Shown here: in pieces, positions 43,879 to 51,169 of the stretch
Position numbering within the stretch: the stretch's first letter is position 1
Layout of the letters: every line of letters begins with the position of its first letter
From: Pseudomonas sp. KK4
GTDB taxonomy: Bacteria; Pseudomonadota; Gammaproteobacteria; Pseudomonadales; Pseudomonadaceae
Direction: 5' to 3'
Assembly: GCF_001984065.1 (NCBI RefSeq)
Contig: NZ_LYVP01000012.1
Location: 30,463-94,462 of the forward strand
DNA length: 64,000 nt
Notes under the pieces: generated by a model
What the model was told of the DNA's origin: nothing
The model's input: the letters and a program-made list of their open reading frames with translations, nothing else
The model's database searches: none
Translations under genes and position numbers: made by a program

Positions 43879-43991
43879 GAATGACCGGCTCGCAAGAAGG
43901 AGGACTTCTTTTTATCTAAGCCGCGAGCAGCCCTGGCGAGCAAACGAAATAAAGTCGCCGGGTCAATCTGAAAAGTCGGGATGTGTTTTCA

Positions 43992-44097
43992 CCCTGTGGG
44001 AGCGAGCCTGCTCGCGATGGTCGTCAACGATTACGCTGGCTACCTGAAACCCCGCGGTGTTCCAGCTTTCATCGCGAGCAGGCTCGCTCCCACAGGG
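43992..44097. repeat. REPIN (GAGCCTGCTCGCGATGG subtype)
   Basis: CCCTGTGGGAGCGAGCCTGC from 43992 and the perfect inverse ending GGCTCGCTCCCACAGGG at 44097. The loop includes CAACGATTACGC, a sequence shared with the loop of the 46575 copy (CAACGATAACGT), indicating relatedness. Confidence 0.93.
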
Positions 44098-44121
44098 TTC
44101 AGGTTCAGGCACAGGTGTGAA

Positions 44122-44460
44122 TCAGCGGCGGGTCAGGGGCTGTCGGGTGAACGTCACACCGGCCAGGCCATGAGCGATCAACGCACGAATATTGCCGTGA
44201 TCGCTGCCCTCAGGCGTCGCCAGCACCGAGCGATAATGTTCGCCGAACGCCAGCAGGGCCTCTTCATCACTCAGGCCTTCGAGCAACGCCAGGCCCAGGG
44301 TCTTGCACGAACCTTCGTTCTGCCCGGCGGCGTTTTCCACGTCGCCGTTGGTGAAGGCCTGGGGCTGGTAGTCATAGCCGGCGGCAATGAACGCCAGGGT
44401 ATCGGCGAAGGCGTGTTCGCCGCTCTTGAGGCTGGCGCGCAGGCTGTTCAGATCACTCAT
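44122..44460 (-). CDS. HopJ family type III effector-like protein
   Basis: 112 aa from MSDLNSLRASLKSGEHAFAD. It matches the HopJ family, named from a Pseudomonas syringae effector but widespread in bacteria without type III secretion, so a housekeeping role is more likely. Conserved segments are YDYQPQAFTNGDVENAAGQN and GNIRALIAHGLAGVTF. It overlaps the upstream DUF1244 gene by eight bases, so the two are co-translated. Confidence 0.85.
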   Translation of the reverse strand: MSDLNSLRASLKSGEHAFADTLAFIAAGYDYQPQAFTNGDVENAAGQNEGSCKTLGLALLEGLSDEEALLAFGEHYRSVLATPEGSDHGNIRALIAHGLAGVTFTRQPLTRR

Positions 44461-44749
44461 TGGGTTTTCCTTTGGCAAACGCCGTCTGTTGTTCGGCGCT
44501 GGCTTCTTGCTGGTATTGGGCTTTCCATTCGGCGTACGGCATGCCGTAAACCACTTCGCGGGCGTCGTCGAGGCTGACGTCGATCTGGCGTTCGTCGGCC
44601 GCTGCCTTGTACCACTTGGACAGGCAGTTGCGGCAGAAGCCGGAGAGGTTCATCAGGTCGATGTTCTGCACATCCTTGCGGCTGTCCAGATGAGCCACCA
44701 GCCGGCGAAAGGCGGCGGCTTCGAGTTCGAGGCGTTGTTGGTCGTTCAT
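44453..44749 (-). CDS. DUF1244 family protein
   Basis: 98 aa from MNDQQRLELEAAAFRRLVAH. The family core MNLSGFCRNCLSKWYKAAA (two Cys) and YGMPYAEWKAQYQ is intact. Function unknown; the CxxC hints at metal or redox chemistry. It ends inside the start of the HopJ-like gene and probably shares its transcript. Confidence 0.88.
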   Translation of the reverse strand: MNDQQRLELEAAAFRRLVAHLDSRKDVQNIDLMNLSGFCRNCLSKWYKAAADERQIDVSLDDAREVVYGMPYAEWKAQYQQEASAEQQTAFAKGKPNE

Positions 44750-44765
44750 AGGGGTCTCTGACAGA

Positions 44766-44842
44766 CAGCTGCAAGCGACAAGCTGCAAGCTGCGAGATGG
44801 GTTGCGGTGATTCGAAGTTTACTACTTGCAGCTAGCGGCTTG
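44766..44842. repeat. AGCTGCAAG-type palindromic repeat overlapping the folX end
   Basis: CAGCTGCAAGCGACAAGCTG from 44766 and CTTGCAGCTAGCGGCTTG (44825-44842) are imperfect inverted arms of a second Pseudomonas repeat class, distinct from the GGGAGCGGGC type. The right arm contains the last four folX codons and its stop (44832-44834). Confidence 0.7.
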
Positions 44843-45203
44843 CCGCCAAAGTTATCGACACCGACTCGGCAAACCGCAGGGCATGGGGCTTGTCGACTTC
44901 GACCTCGGCGTACAGCACCGATTCGTTGGCCATGACCAGATCGAGGATCTCCTGGGTCAAGCGCTCGAGCAGGGCAAAGCGGTTGCCCTCGACGTGGGCG
45001 ATGATGGCCTTGGTGATCGTGCGGTAGTTCAGCGCGTGGTCGATATCGTTGTCCCGTACCGCTTCCTGGGCCGCGTAGAGGATGGTCAGGTTGATCAACA
45101 CATCCTGCTTGTTGAGGATTTCGTCCTCGTTGATGCCGATGTAGGTGCGCAGACACAGGTCCTTGACCCGGATGCGTGCCATGCCTGGTTGAAGTTGTGG
45201 CAT
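44832..45203 (-). CDS. folX: Dihydroneopterin triphosphate 2'-epimerase FolX
   Basis: 123 aa. Epimerises dihydroneopterin triphosphate to dihydromonapterin triphosphate. The sequence follows E. coli FolX closely ([58 protein letters not shown]) and so is FolX rather than FolB. Its ATG shares a base with the folE stop (TAATG). With folE and folM it forms a tetrahydromonapterin cluster. Its 3' end lies in a repeat. Confidence 0.93.
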   Translation of the reverse strand: MPQLQPGMARIRVKDLCLRTYIGINEDEILNKQDVLINLTILYAAQEAVRDNDIDHALNYRTITKAIIAHVEGNRFALLERLTQEILDLVMANESVLYAEVEVDKPHALRFAESVSITLAASR

Positions 45204-45781
45204 TACTGCTTGCTCCGTCCAATCAATTGCAGGAACTCCTGGCGGGTATTGCTCGACTCGCGGAACGCGCCGAGCATCACCGAGGTGTTCATGGTCGAAT
45301 TCTGTTTCTCGACGCCGCGCATCATCATGCACATATGCCGGGCTTCGATGACCACCGCGACACCGGCGGCCCCCGTCACTTGCTGCACCGCGTCGGCGAT
45401 TTGCCGGGTGAGGTTTTCCTGGATCTGCAGGCGTCGGGCGAACATGTCCACCAGCCGCGCGATCTTCGACAGGCCCAGCACCTTGCCCGTTGGAATATAA
45501 GCCACGTGGGCCTTGCCGATGAAGGGCAGCAAGTGATGTTCGCACAGCGAATACAACTCGATGTTGTCGACGATCACCATTTCATCGTTGTCGGAGGCAA
45601 ACAGCGCGCCGTTGACGATTTCTTCGACGCTTTGTTCGTAGCCGTGGCAGAGGTACTGCATCGCCTTGGCCGCGCGCATCGGGGTGTCGCGCAGGCCCTC
45701 GCGGTCGGGGTTTTCACCCAGGCCGATGAGGATCTCGCGGTACTGCTGGGACAGGGCGTTCTGGGGCCGAAGTAACGACAT
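45203..45781 (-). CDS. folE: GTP cyclohydrolase I FolE
   Basis: 192 aa. Converts GTP to dihydroneopterin triphosphate. The zinc/catalytic motif [11 protein letters not shown] and C-terminal [19 protein letters not shown] are conserved. Co-transcribed with folM upstream and folX downstream, suggesting a role in monapterin cofactor supply rather than folate; P. putida has a light-inducible folE, but no such site was found here. Confidence 0.96.
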   Translation of the reverse strand: MSLLRPQNALSQQYREILIGLGENPDREGLRDTPMRAAKAMQYLCHGYEQSVEEIVNGALFASDNDEMVIVDNIELYSLCEHHLLPFIGKAHVAYIPTGKVLGLSKIARLVDMFARRLQIQENLTRQIADAVQQVTGAAGVAVVIEARHMCMMMRGVEKQNSTMNTSVMLGAFRESSNTRQEFLQLIGRSKQ

Positions 45782-45801
45782 GGAAAATCCTCGCGGGACA
45801 C

Positions 45802-46509
45802 TTATTTGATGTGCCTTCCGCCGTTGACGGTCAGGGTCGTGCCGGTGACATAAGGGTTATCGAGCAGGTAACGCAGGCTCTGGTAGATCACTTCGCTGCC
45901 GGGCTCGATGCCCAGCGCGGACTTGGCCAGCGCCTTGGCGCGGTAGGCTGCGTCGTCTTCAGGATTGAACAGTAGCAGGGCCGGCGCAATTGCGTTGACC
46001 TTGATGGCGGGCGCGTACTTGGCGGCAAACGACAGGGTCAGGCTCTCCAGGCCGGCCTTGCTGGCGCAGTAGCCAATATGTTTGCTGCTGCCCTTGCGGG
46101 TCACGTCATCGCTGATGTGCACGATGTCGGCGGGCGTCGAGCGCTGGAGCAGGTCAGCGCAATGCAGGTTGATCAGGTACGGCGCCAGCATGTGCACATT
46201 GAACATGCGGGTGAACGCTGCCGCGTCGGTGTCCGGGGTTTCGGCCAGCCATTCGGAGGCGTTATGCACGATGGCCCGCAGGCTGTCGGTCCGGGTTTTC
46301 AGTTCGCCAATGAAATCGACGATGCCTGCTTCGTTGGAGAAGTCGGCGAACAACGCCGTCGCTCCCAGATCCCGGAGCGTCTGCACGCCGGGGCGTTCGC
46401 TGCGGTAGCTGAAGATCACGCGATGGCCGTCTTCGAGCAAGCGCTGCGCACAGTGCAGGCCGACACGCTGGCCGGCACCGGTGATCAGGATGGGGGCGGA
46501 AGAAGTCAT
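45802..46509 (-). CDS. folM: Dihydromonapterin reductase FolM
   Basis: 235-aa short-chain dehydrogenase of the pteridine reductase type. The N-terminal [20 protein letters not shown] nucleotide motif and [11 protein letters not shown] (Tyr-x3-Lys) catalytic pair are present. Reduces dihydromonapterin to tetrahydromonapterin, the cofactor of phenylalanine hydroxylase in pseudomonads. ATG at 46507-46509 is chosen; folE follows 20 bp later. Confidence 0.92.
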   Translation of the reverse strand: MTSSAPILITGAGQRVGLHCAQRLLEDGHRVIFSYRSERPGVQTLRDLGATALFADFSNEAGIVDFIGELKTRTDSLRAIVHNASEWLAETPDTDAAAFTRMFNVHMLAPYLINLHCADLLQRSTPADIVHISDDVTRKGSSKHIGYCASKAGLESLTLSFAAKYAPAIKVNAIAPALLLFNPEDDAAYRAKALAKSALGIEPGSEVIYQSLRYLLDNPYVTGTTLTVNGGRHIK

Positions 46510-46574
46510 GAACGGCTCGCGTCGCGGTAAGAGCAAAACTATACCAGCGCATCGCAGCGTTCACCTACGCCCTC

Positions 46575-46676
46575 TGTAGGCGCGAGCATGCTCGCGATGG
46601 TGGTCAACGATAACGTTGGCAACCGGACACCCCGAGGTGTTCTGTCGTCCATCGCGAGCATGCTCGCTCCTGCAGG
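46575..46676. repeat. REPIN (GCGAGCATGCTCGCGATGG subtype)
   Basis: CTGTAGGCGCGAGCATGCTC from 46575 and the inverse ending ATGCTCGCTCCTGCAG at 46676 flank a loop similar to that of the 43992 copy. Confidence 0.9.
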
Positions 46677-46683
46677 CGGGAGA

Positions 46684-47250
46684 TCAGCGGTTTTGCGGGG
46701 TGGGTTCAGGCAATGGCCGCGCTGGCGTACTGTTGAGCCAGGCGGCCAGCAACCGCGTCGACAACGGAATGAAGAAATACACCATCAACGGCGTCAGGCA
46801 CAGCGTGCTGATCAACACCCGAGGCAGCAGCGCCATCTCGCCGAGCAGTGGCCCCAAGGCAAAGTTGAACAGCAGCGAAACAGGGAAGAACGCCAGCCAG
46901 ATCGCCACCGCCTGCTTCCAGCGCGGTGGACGCTGGCCGGCCGCGCCGAACCAGCCTTCGATGCCACTGACCCGATGCTCCGTAGGATGGGCGAACAAAT
47001 CACTGCCCCGCGCCAGCCAGGCAGTGCGCGACGCGGAATGCTCCCAGGCGTGCAGGGTCTGCTCGTCGGCGAAGCGGAAAATGATCTGGAACTCGTTATC
47101 GTCGGGCGGCGGAGCGAGCACGCCAGAGCCCAGATAACCGGGGAAGTCGGTGGCCAGTTGTTCGCCTTCGCGCAACCAGGCGATCAGGTCCTGATAGCGC
47201 CCATCGGCAACGCGGCGCGCAACCATCAGGGTGACGGGGGAGGTAGACAT
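46684..47250 (-). CDS. Antibiotic biosynthesis monooxygenase-domain membrane protein
   Basis: 188 aa from MSTSPVTLMVARRVADGRYQ. An ABM-type ferredoxin-like domain (about residues 1-100) is joined to a C-terminal part with two hydrophobic helices (about 112-135 and 143-165), as in the YcnE/DUF of membrane-anchored ABM proteins. Function unknown; quinone or heme oxidation have been proposed for relatives. ATG at 47248-47250; it is divergent from the LitR-like regulator gene over 213 bp. Confidence 0.82.
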   Translation of the reverse strand: MSTSPVTLMVARRVADGRYQDLIAWLREGEQLATDFPGYLGSGVLAPPPDDNEFQIIFRFADEQTLHAWEHSASRTAWLARGSDLFAHPTEHRVSGIEGWFGAAGQRPPRWKQAVAIWLAFFPVSLLFNFALGPLLGEMALLPRVLISTLCLTPLMVYFFIPLSTRLLAAWLNSTPARPLPEPTPQNR

Positions 47251-47463
47251 TTTGTATCTCCAAAAACAAATGCGTCGCTCCGGGTAGGAGGTTCGCCAGG
47301 CGCAGCGCCGGGGTGGTGGGCTGCGCCTTGGGACAAGCAAGGATTATTCCTGATTCTGCCAGCGACCTCCATGTCATGCGTCTGCGACATCTGCATTGGG
47401 CATCACAATCGGACTCTTGAACGCGTGTGCTGACTGAGCGTTACAATAGTCTCCAAATCACAC

Positions 47464-48441
47464 ATGGATGTAGATCGCCCAATGCCTGTCCTGACTGACA
47501 TCGCCCCCGGTGATTCGAATCTCCTTGCCCTTGAGCGTGAGGAGCTGTTCCCGATTCGAGAGGTGGCGCGCCTGACGGGCGTCAACCCGGTGACCCTGCG
47601 CGCCTGGGAGCGGCGCTACGGTTTGATTGTGCCCACGCGCACTGAAAGTGGGCATCGCCTGTATTCCCTGACCGATATCGAGCGCGTTCGCAGCATCCTC
47701 GACTGGATCGAGCGCGGCGTAGCGGTCAGCAAGATCGGCAAGATCCTGGCCAAGGCTGAGCCGCTCCAGGCGCTGTCGCACATCATCCCCAACGATCTCG
47801 TCCAGGCCGACTATGCACAATGGCAGATGCAGGTTCAGGCCGCGGTCAGTGCGTTTGACGATGTCCGGCTGGACCAGCTCTACGCGCAGATTTTTTCCAC
47901 CTACACCATGCCGGTGGTGTTCCAGGACATCCTGATCCCGCTGTGGAAACAGCTGCTGCAACGCCAGGATTCATTCGGACGCACCAGTGAGTGGCTGTTC
48001 CTCGACAGTTTTCTGCGTTCGCGGGTCTTGCAGCGCTTGATGCTGTTTCGCGACACGCACCCCCGGCGAGTCATCATCAGCGCTTTGGCGGGGCAATGCC
48101 GCGAGCTTGAATTGCTGATCGCTTCGCTGTTCCTCAGTTGCGGTCAGACCGGCGTTCGGGTGTTGACCATCGGCCAGCCGTTCGACGAACTGACCCTGGT
48201 CTGCGAAAGGATCAAGCCCCAGGCGCTGGTGTTGTTTTCCAACCACGTGCCCGGTCCCGAACTGCCACGACGATTAAATCGATTGGCGATGAGCCTGGAT
48301 TGTCCAGTGTTGCTGGCGGGTGATGCATCTGATCTGGCGCAGCAAAGCCTGGCGGGATCGTCGATCGGCTGTCTGGGCAATGAAGGCACGCTCATGCGCC
48401 AGCGACTGAAACAGTTTCTGGCGGGCAACCTGGATACCTGA
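47464..48441 (+). CDS. MerR/LitR-family regulator, class II (PplR-like)
   Basis: 325 aa. The MerR DNA-binding domain (about 28-97) includes FPIREVARLTGVNPVTLRAW and GHRLYSLTDIERV. A C-terminal helical and Rossmann-like part (about 115-320) resembles the cobalamin-binding region of LitR/CarH. I do not see the E/DxHxxG cobalamin motif: the equivalent place reads SALAGQCRELE, so B12 is probably not bound. Near a short LOV gene, this matches the P. putida PplR proteins, which with LOV partners switch on photolyase and other genes in light. The nearer ATG, MPVLTD (codon 7), is a possible start. Confidence 0.86.
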   Translation: MDVDRPMPVLTDIAPGDSNLLALEREELFPIREVARLTGVNPVTLRAWERRYGLIVPTRTESGHRLYSLTDIERVRSILDWIERGVAVSKIGKILAKAEPLQALSHIIPNDLVQADYAQWQMQVQAAVSAFDDVRLDQLYAQIFSTYTMPVVFQDILIPLWKQLLQRQDSFGRTSEWLFLDSFLRSRVLQRLMLFRDTHPRRVIISALAGQCRELELLIASLFLSCGQTGVRVLTIGQPFDELTLVCERIKPQALVLFSNHVPGPELPRRLNRLAMSLDCPVLLAGDASDLAQQSLAGSSIGCLGNEGTLMRQRLKQFLAGNLDT

Positions 48442-48458
48442 TTTGCGACGGCAGGGTT

Positions 48459-49064
48459 TCAGAGGTGCAGGGCAGGGTGGGTCAACCGGTGCTGCTGCAG
48501 GATGTACTGGCGCAGGCGTTCGGTTTCATCCGAATCGCTCTGGCTCAGTTGGTAGGCATAGAAGCCTTGCTCGGTCTCTTTTTCCAGGGTGCCGCGCAAG
48601 GCAATCCGCTCGTAGCCTGAAGGGCTGAACCACAGCGCAAAATGCTTCGGCGCCTTGGTCTTGTTGCGCACTTCCACCAGCACACCCTTGAACGACACTT
48701 CATGCACCCACATCGTGCCCGGCTGCCCCTTGGCGTTTTCCAGTGCCACAGGCTCGTCGAGCACCAGGCGCCATGGCCGCACCAGAGGGCCGTCTTCGTA
48801 AATGCTGGGCACGCCCAGGCGTAGATGCAGCGCGTGAAACTCGTCTTCCACCAAATGCAGGGGGAAGGTCATTTGCTGGTTTTCGAAGTTGGCTTGAATG
48901 GTGACTTGTTCATGGGCGGCAAGGCGCGTGAGCAAATCACGGATCTGCGAACCACCGTTGACGAGCAGGCTCGACGTCGCGTCCCGCACGTTGAGTTGCG
49001 GGTTGTGCTGCATGGTCTGGATAAAATCCAGTTCATCCTGGGTCAGGAGCGCGTCGCGTTGCAT
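48459..49064 (-). CDS. Degenerate PilZ-like protein between LitR and LOV genes
   Basis: 201 aa from MQRDALLTQDELDFIQTMQH (TTG at 49116-49118 would add 18 residues). An N-terminal YcgR-like domain (about 30-90) is followed by a PilZ-like barrel (about 95-195). I see no RxxxR c-di-GMP motif; the D/NxSxxG site reads EVSFKG. It is therefore a guess that c-di-GMP is bound weakly or not at all. Convergent with the LitR-like gene, with a 17-bp gap, and co-directional with the LOV gene, whose stop is 54 bp upstream of ATG 49064 (adjacent if the TTG start is used). Confidence 0.6.
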   Translation of the reverse strand: MQRDALLTQDELDFIQTMQHNPQLNVRDATSSLLVNGGSQIRDLLTRLAAHEQVTIQANFENQQMTFPLHLVEDEFHALHLRLGVPSIYEDGPLVRPWRLVLDEPVALENAKGQPGTMWVHEVSFKGVLVEVRNKTKAPKHFALWFSPSGYERIALRGTLEKETEQGFYAYQLSQSDSDETERLRQYILQQHRLTHPALHL

Positions 49065-49118
49065 GGCTAGCTCGAAAGATATAGTTACAAAGTCATTGGT
49101 GATTGTAGTTAATGACAA

Positions 49119-49595
49119 TTAATTCGCTGATTCGTTTGCACCGTTCGTCGCCTTGAGCGCAGCAAGCTCCGCCTGAACTTCAGCCAACTGCGCTTCAAGC
49201 TGCGCCACACGCTGCTGAGCCTTGACTTGCACGGTCACGTCTTTCTGCACGCCGATGAAATAAACCTGACCGTCGTTCGGATTTTTCACCGTAGAAATCG
49301 ACAGCTCGTTCCAGAACGGCGTGCCGTCCTTGCGGTAGTTGCGCAGGACCTCCCGGCATGAACCTTCGCTGTTCAGCGCGTCACGAACCTTCGACAGCGC
49401 TTCTTGATCGCGGTCTCCCGATTGCAGGAAGCGGCAATCCTGATAAAGAATTTCTTCGCTGGTGTAACCGGTCAAGCGTTCGAAAGCGGGGTTTACGTAG
49501 ATCAGGATCTTGTCTTGATCGCCTTCCTTTTCGGCAATCACGATGCCGTCGTTGGAGGCGTTGATAGCCAGCTGCAGCAGCTTTGCGTTGATCAT
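49119..49595 (-). CDS. Short LOV blue-light receptor (SB-LOV type)
   Basis: 158 aa. A LOV domain with flavin-adduct Cys54 (YQDCRFLQ), flavin-binding Asn86 and Asn96 (NYRKD, WNELSI) and Gln117 (FIGVQKDV) matches P. putida PpSB1-LOV. No effector domain; instead a C-terminal helix (about 125-155, VAQLEAQLAEVQAELAALKA) with heptad-spaced hydrophobics, somewhat longer than in the 142-aa PpSB1-LOV. It likely signals by changing dimer shape and contacting the PplR-like regulator encoded 0.7 kb away. Confidence 0.92.
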   Translation of the reverse strand: MINAKLLQLAINASNDGIVIAEKEGDQDKILIYVNPAFERLTGYTSEEILYQDCRFLQSGDRDQEALSKVRDALNSEGSCREVLRNYRKDGTPFWNELSISTVKNPNDGQVYFIGVQKDVTVQVKAQQRVAQLEAQLAEVQAELAALKATNGANESAN

Positions 49596-49698
49596 CGGTA
49601 AAACCCTTCCCTGTTGGTTGTCTGAGGCATTCTAAAAGAACAAACAGGACCGTGCTGTTAAGATCCGGGTCTTTGACTCAGCTTCAGGATCAAGATTG

Positions 49699-50154
49699 AT
49701 GAAAGTCGCCATCATTTCCGGTTCGGTGTACGGCACGGCTGAAGAAGTCGCCCGTCATGCCGCGAGCATTCTCAAGACCGCCGGTTACGAACCCTTCTAC
49801 AACCCTCGCGCGAGCCTCGCCGACATCCAGGCGTTCGGCCCGCAAGCCTTTTTGGCCGTGACCTCCACCACGGGCATGGGAGAATTGCCGGACAACGTGC
49901 AGCCATTGTATTTCGCCATCCGCGACCAGTTGCCGGCAGCCTGGCGCGGTTTACCGGGCGCGGTCATCGCCCTGGGTGATGCGAGTTATGGCGATACCTT
50001 CTGCGGCGGCGGCGAATTGATGCGCGAGCTGTTTGGTGAACTGGGCATTCGCGAAGTGCTGCCGATGTTGCGCCTGGACGCCAGCGAAAGCGTGAACCCG
50101 GAAGCGGATGCCGAGCCCTGGCTGGCGGAACTGGCTGGCGCGCTGAAAGGCTGA
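49699..50154 (+). CDS. Flavodoxin (MioC-like)
   Basis: 151 aa. The FMN phosphate loop SGSVYGTAEEVA (residues about 8-19) and a LGDASYGDTFCGGG loop are typical of flavodoxin-like electron carriers, close to MioC/YqcA. Donor and acceptor unknown. ATG at 49699 is chosen over TTG at 49696. It is divergent from the LOV gene with about 100 bp between them. Confidence 0.9.
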   Translation: MKVAIISGSVYGTAEEVARHAASILKTAGYEPFYNPRASLADIQAFGPQAFLAVTSTTGMGELPDNVQPLYFAIRDQLPAAWRGLPGAVIALGDASYGDTFCGGGELMRELFGELGIREVLPMLRLDASESVNPEADAEPWLAELAGALKG

Positions 50155-50386
50155 TCGACGGCTTCGGGCACCTGCAACGGGTGCTCGTCATGCTTCTGAC
50201 GGGGCGCCAACAAAGGCGTCCCTAATCTTCTCTGGCGGCAGCCCTTTGACACGGATCCAAACTTACTGGCCGACTGACTCGTTCGGCCATCAAGCTGGCT
50301 GCCAATGCAACTACGCGAACCGGGAGGGCTGACTAGACTCGGTAGTCATTGGAAACACTCCATAATAAAAACAGAGGTTCCCTGCC
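50155..50386. other. Intergenic region after the flavodoxin gene
   Basis: 232 bp without a gene. GGGGCGCC (50201-50208) and GGCGTCCC (50215-50222) can pair and are followed by TAATCTTCT, a possible weak terminator. The aldolase gene promoter presumably lies in the second half. Confidence 0.4.
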
Positions 50387-51169
50387 GTGAGCGTAGCCCC
50401 CGTCCCATCGCCACACAGTGTCAAAGACCTTGTCAGCCCCGCCGAATGGCAGACCCGCGTCGATCTCGCCGCCTGTTATCGCCTGGTGGCCCAGCATGGC
50501 TGGGACGATCTGATCTTCACCCACATCTCCGCCAAGGTGCCTGGCACCGAAGACTTCCTGATCAACCCGTTCGGGCTGATGTTCCACGAGATAACCGCGT
50601 CGAGCCTGGTCAAGGTCGATCAAGCGGGCAACAAACTGATGGACAGTCCCTACGAGATCAATCCGGCCGGGTACACCATTCACAGCGCGGTGCATGAAGT
50701 GCGTCACGATGTGGTTTGCGTGTTGCACACCCACACCGCGTCCGGGGTGGCGGTGTCGGCGCAGAAGCAGGGCGTGTTGCCAATCAGCCAGCAGTCGCTG
50801 TTCGTGCTGTCGAGCCTGGCGTATCACGCCTACGAAGGCGTGGCGCTCAATCACGAAGAGAAGGCCCGGCTGCAGGCCGACCTCGGGGAAAACAATTTCC
50901 TGATGCTGCATAACCACGGTCTGCTGACCTGCGGCGGCACCATCGCCGACACCTTCCTGATGATGTTCACCTTCCAGCGCGCCTGCGATATCCAGGTCAT
51001 GGCCCAGACCGGTGGCGCCGAGTTGATCGCCATCGAGCCGCAGATCCTGGCGGGTGCCAAGGCCATGATCGCCGGCGTCACCAAAAGCGCTCAAGGCATG
51101 GGCGGCGCGCTGGCCTGGCCGGCGCTGCTGCGCAAACTCGATCAACTGGACCCGGGGTATAAATACTGA
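50387..51169 (+). CDS. Class II aldolase/adducin family protein
   Basis: 260 aa. A zinc class II aldolase fold, with N-terminal ACYRLVAQHGWDDLIFTHIS, central metal histidines in VLHTHTASGVAVSAQ and the LMLHNHGLLTCGGTIADTFL segment. Sugar-phosphate aldolase or decarboxylase substrates are possible; none can be named. The start may be GTG (50387). It overlaps the hydrolase start by one base (TGATGG). Confidence 0.88.
   Translation: MSVAPVPSPHSVKDLVSPAEWQTRVDLAACYRLVAQHGWDDLIFTHISAKVPGTEDFLINPFGLMFHEITASSLVKVDQAGNKLMDSPYEINPAGYTIHSAVHEVRHDVVCVLHTHTASGVAVSAQKQGVLPISQQSLFVLSSLAYHAYEGVALNHEEKARLQADLGENNFLMLHNHGLLTCGGTIADTFLMMFTFQRACDIQVMAQTGGAELIAIEPQILAGAKAMIAGVTKSAQGMGGALAWPALLRKLDQLDPGYKY

Noticed and set aside
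44122..44460. HopJ-like gene as evidence for a type III secretion locus
   Set aside because: No secretion, chaperone or hrp-box genes are nearby, and the family is widespread in non-pathogens.
47251..47463. PplR-type direct repeat (T(G/A)TACA-N12-TGTA(C/T)A) before the LitR-like gene
   Set aside because: Only TTACA and TGTAGA halves with the wrong spacing (over 20 bp) are present near the start; not a credible match by eye.
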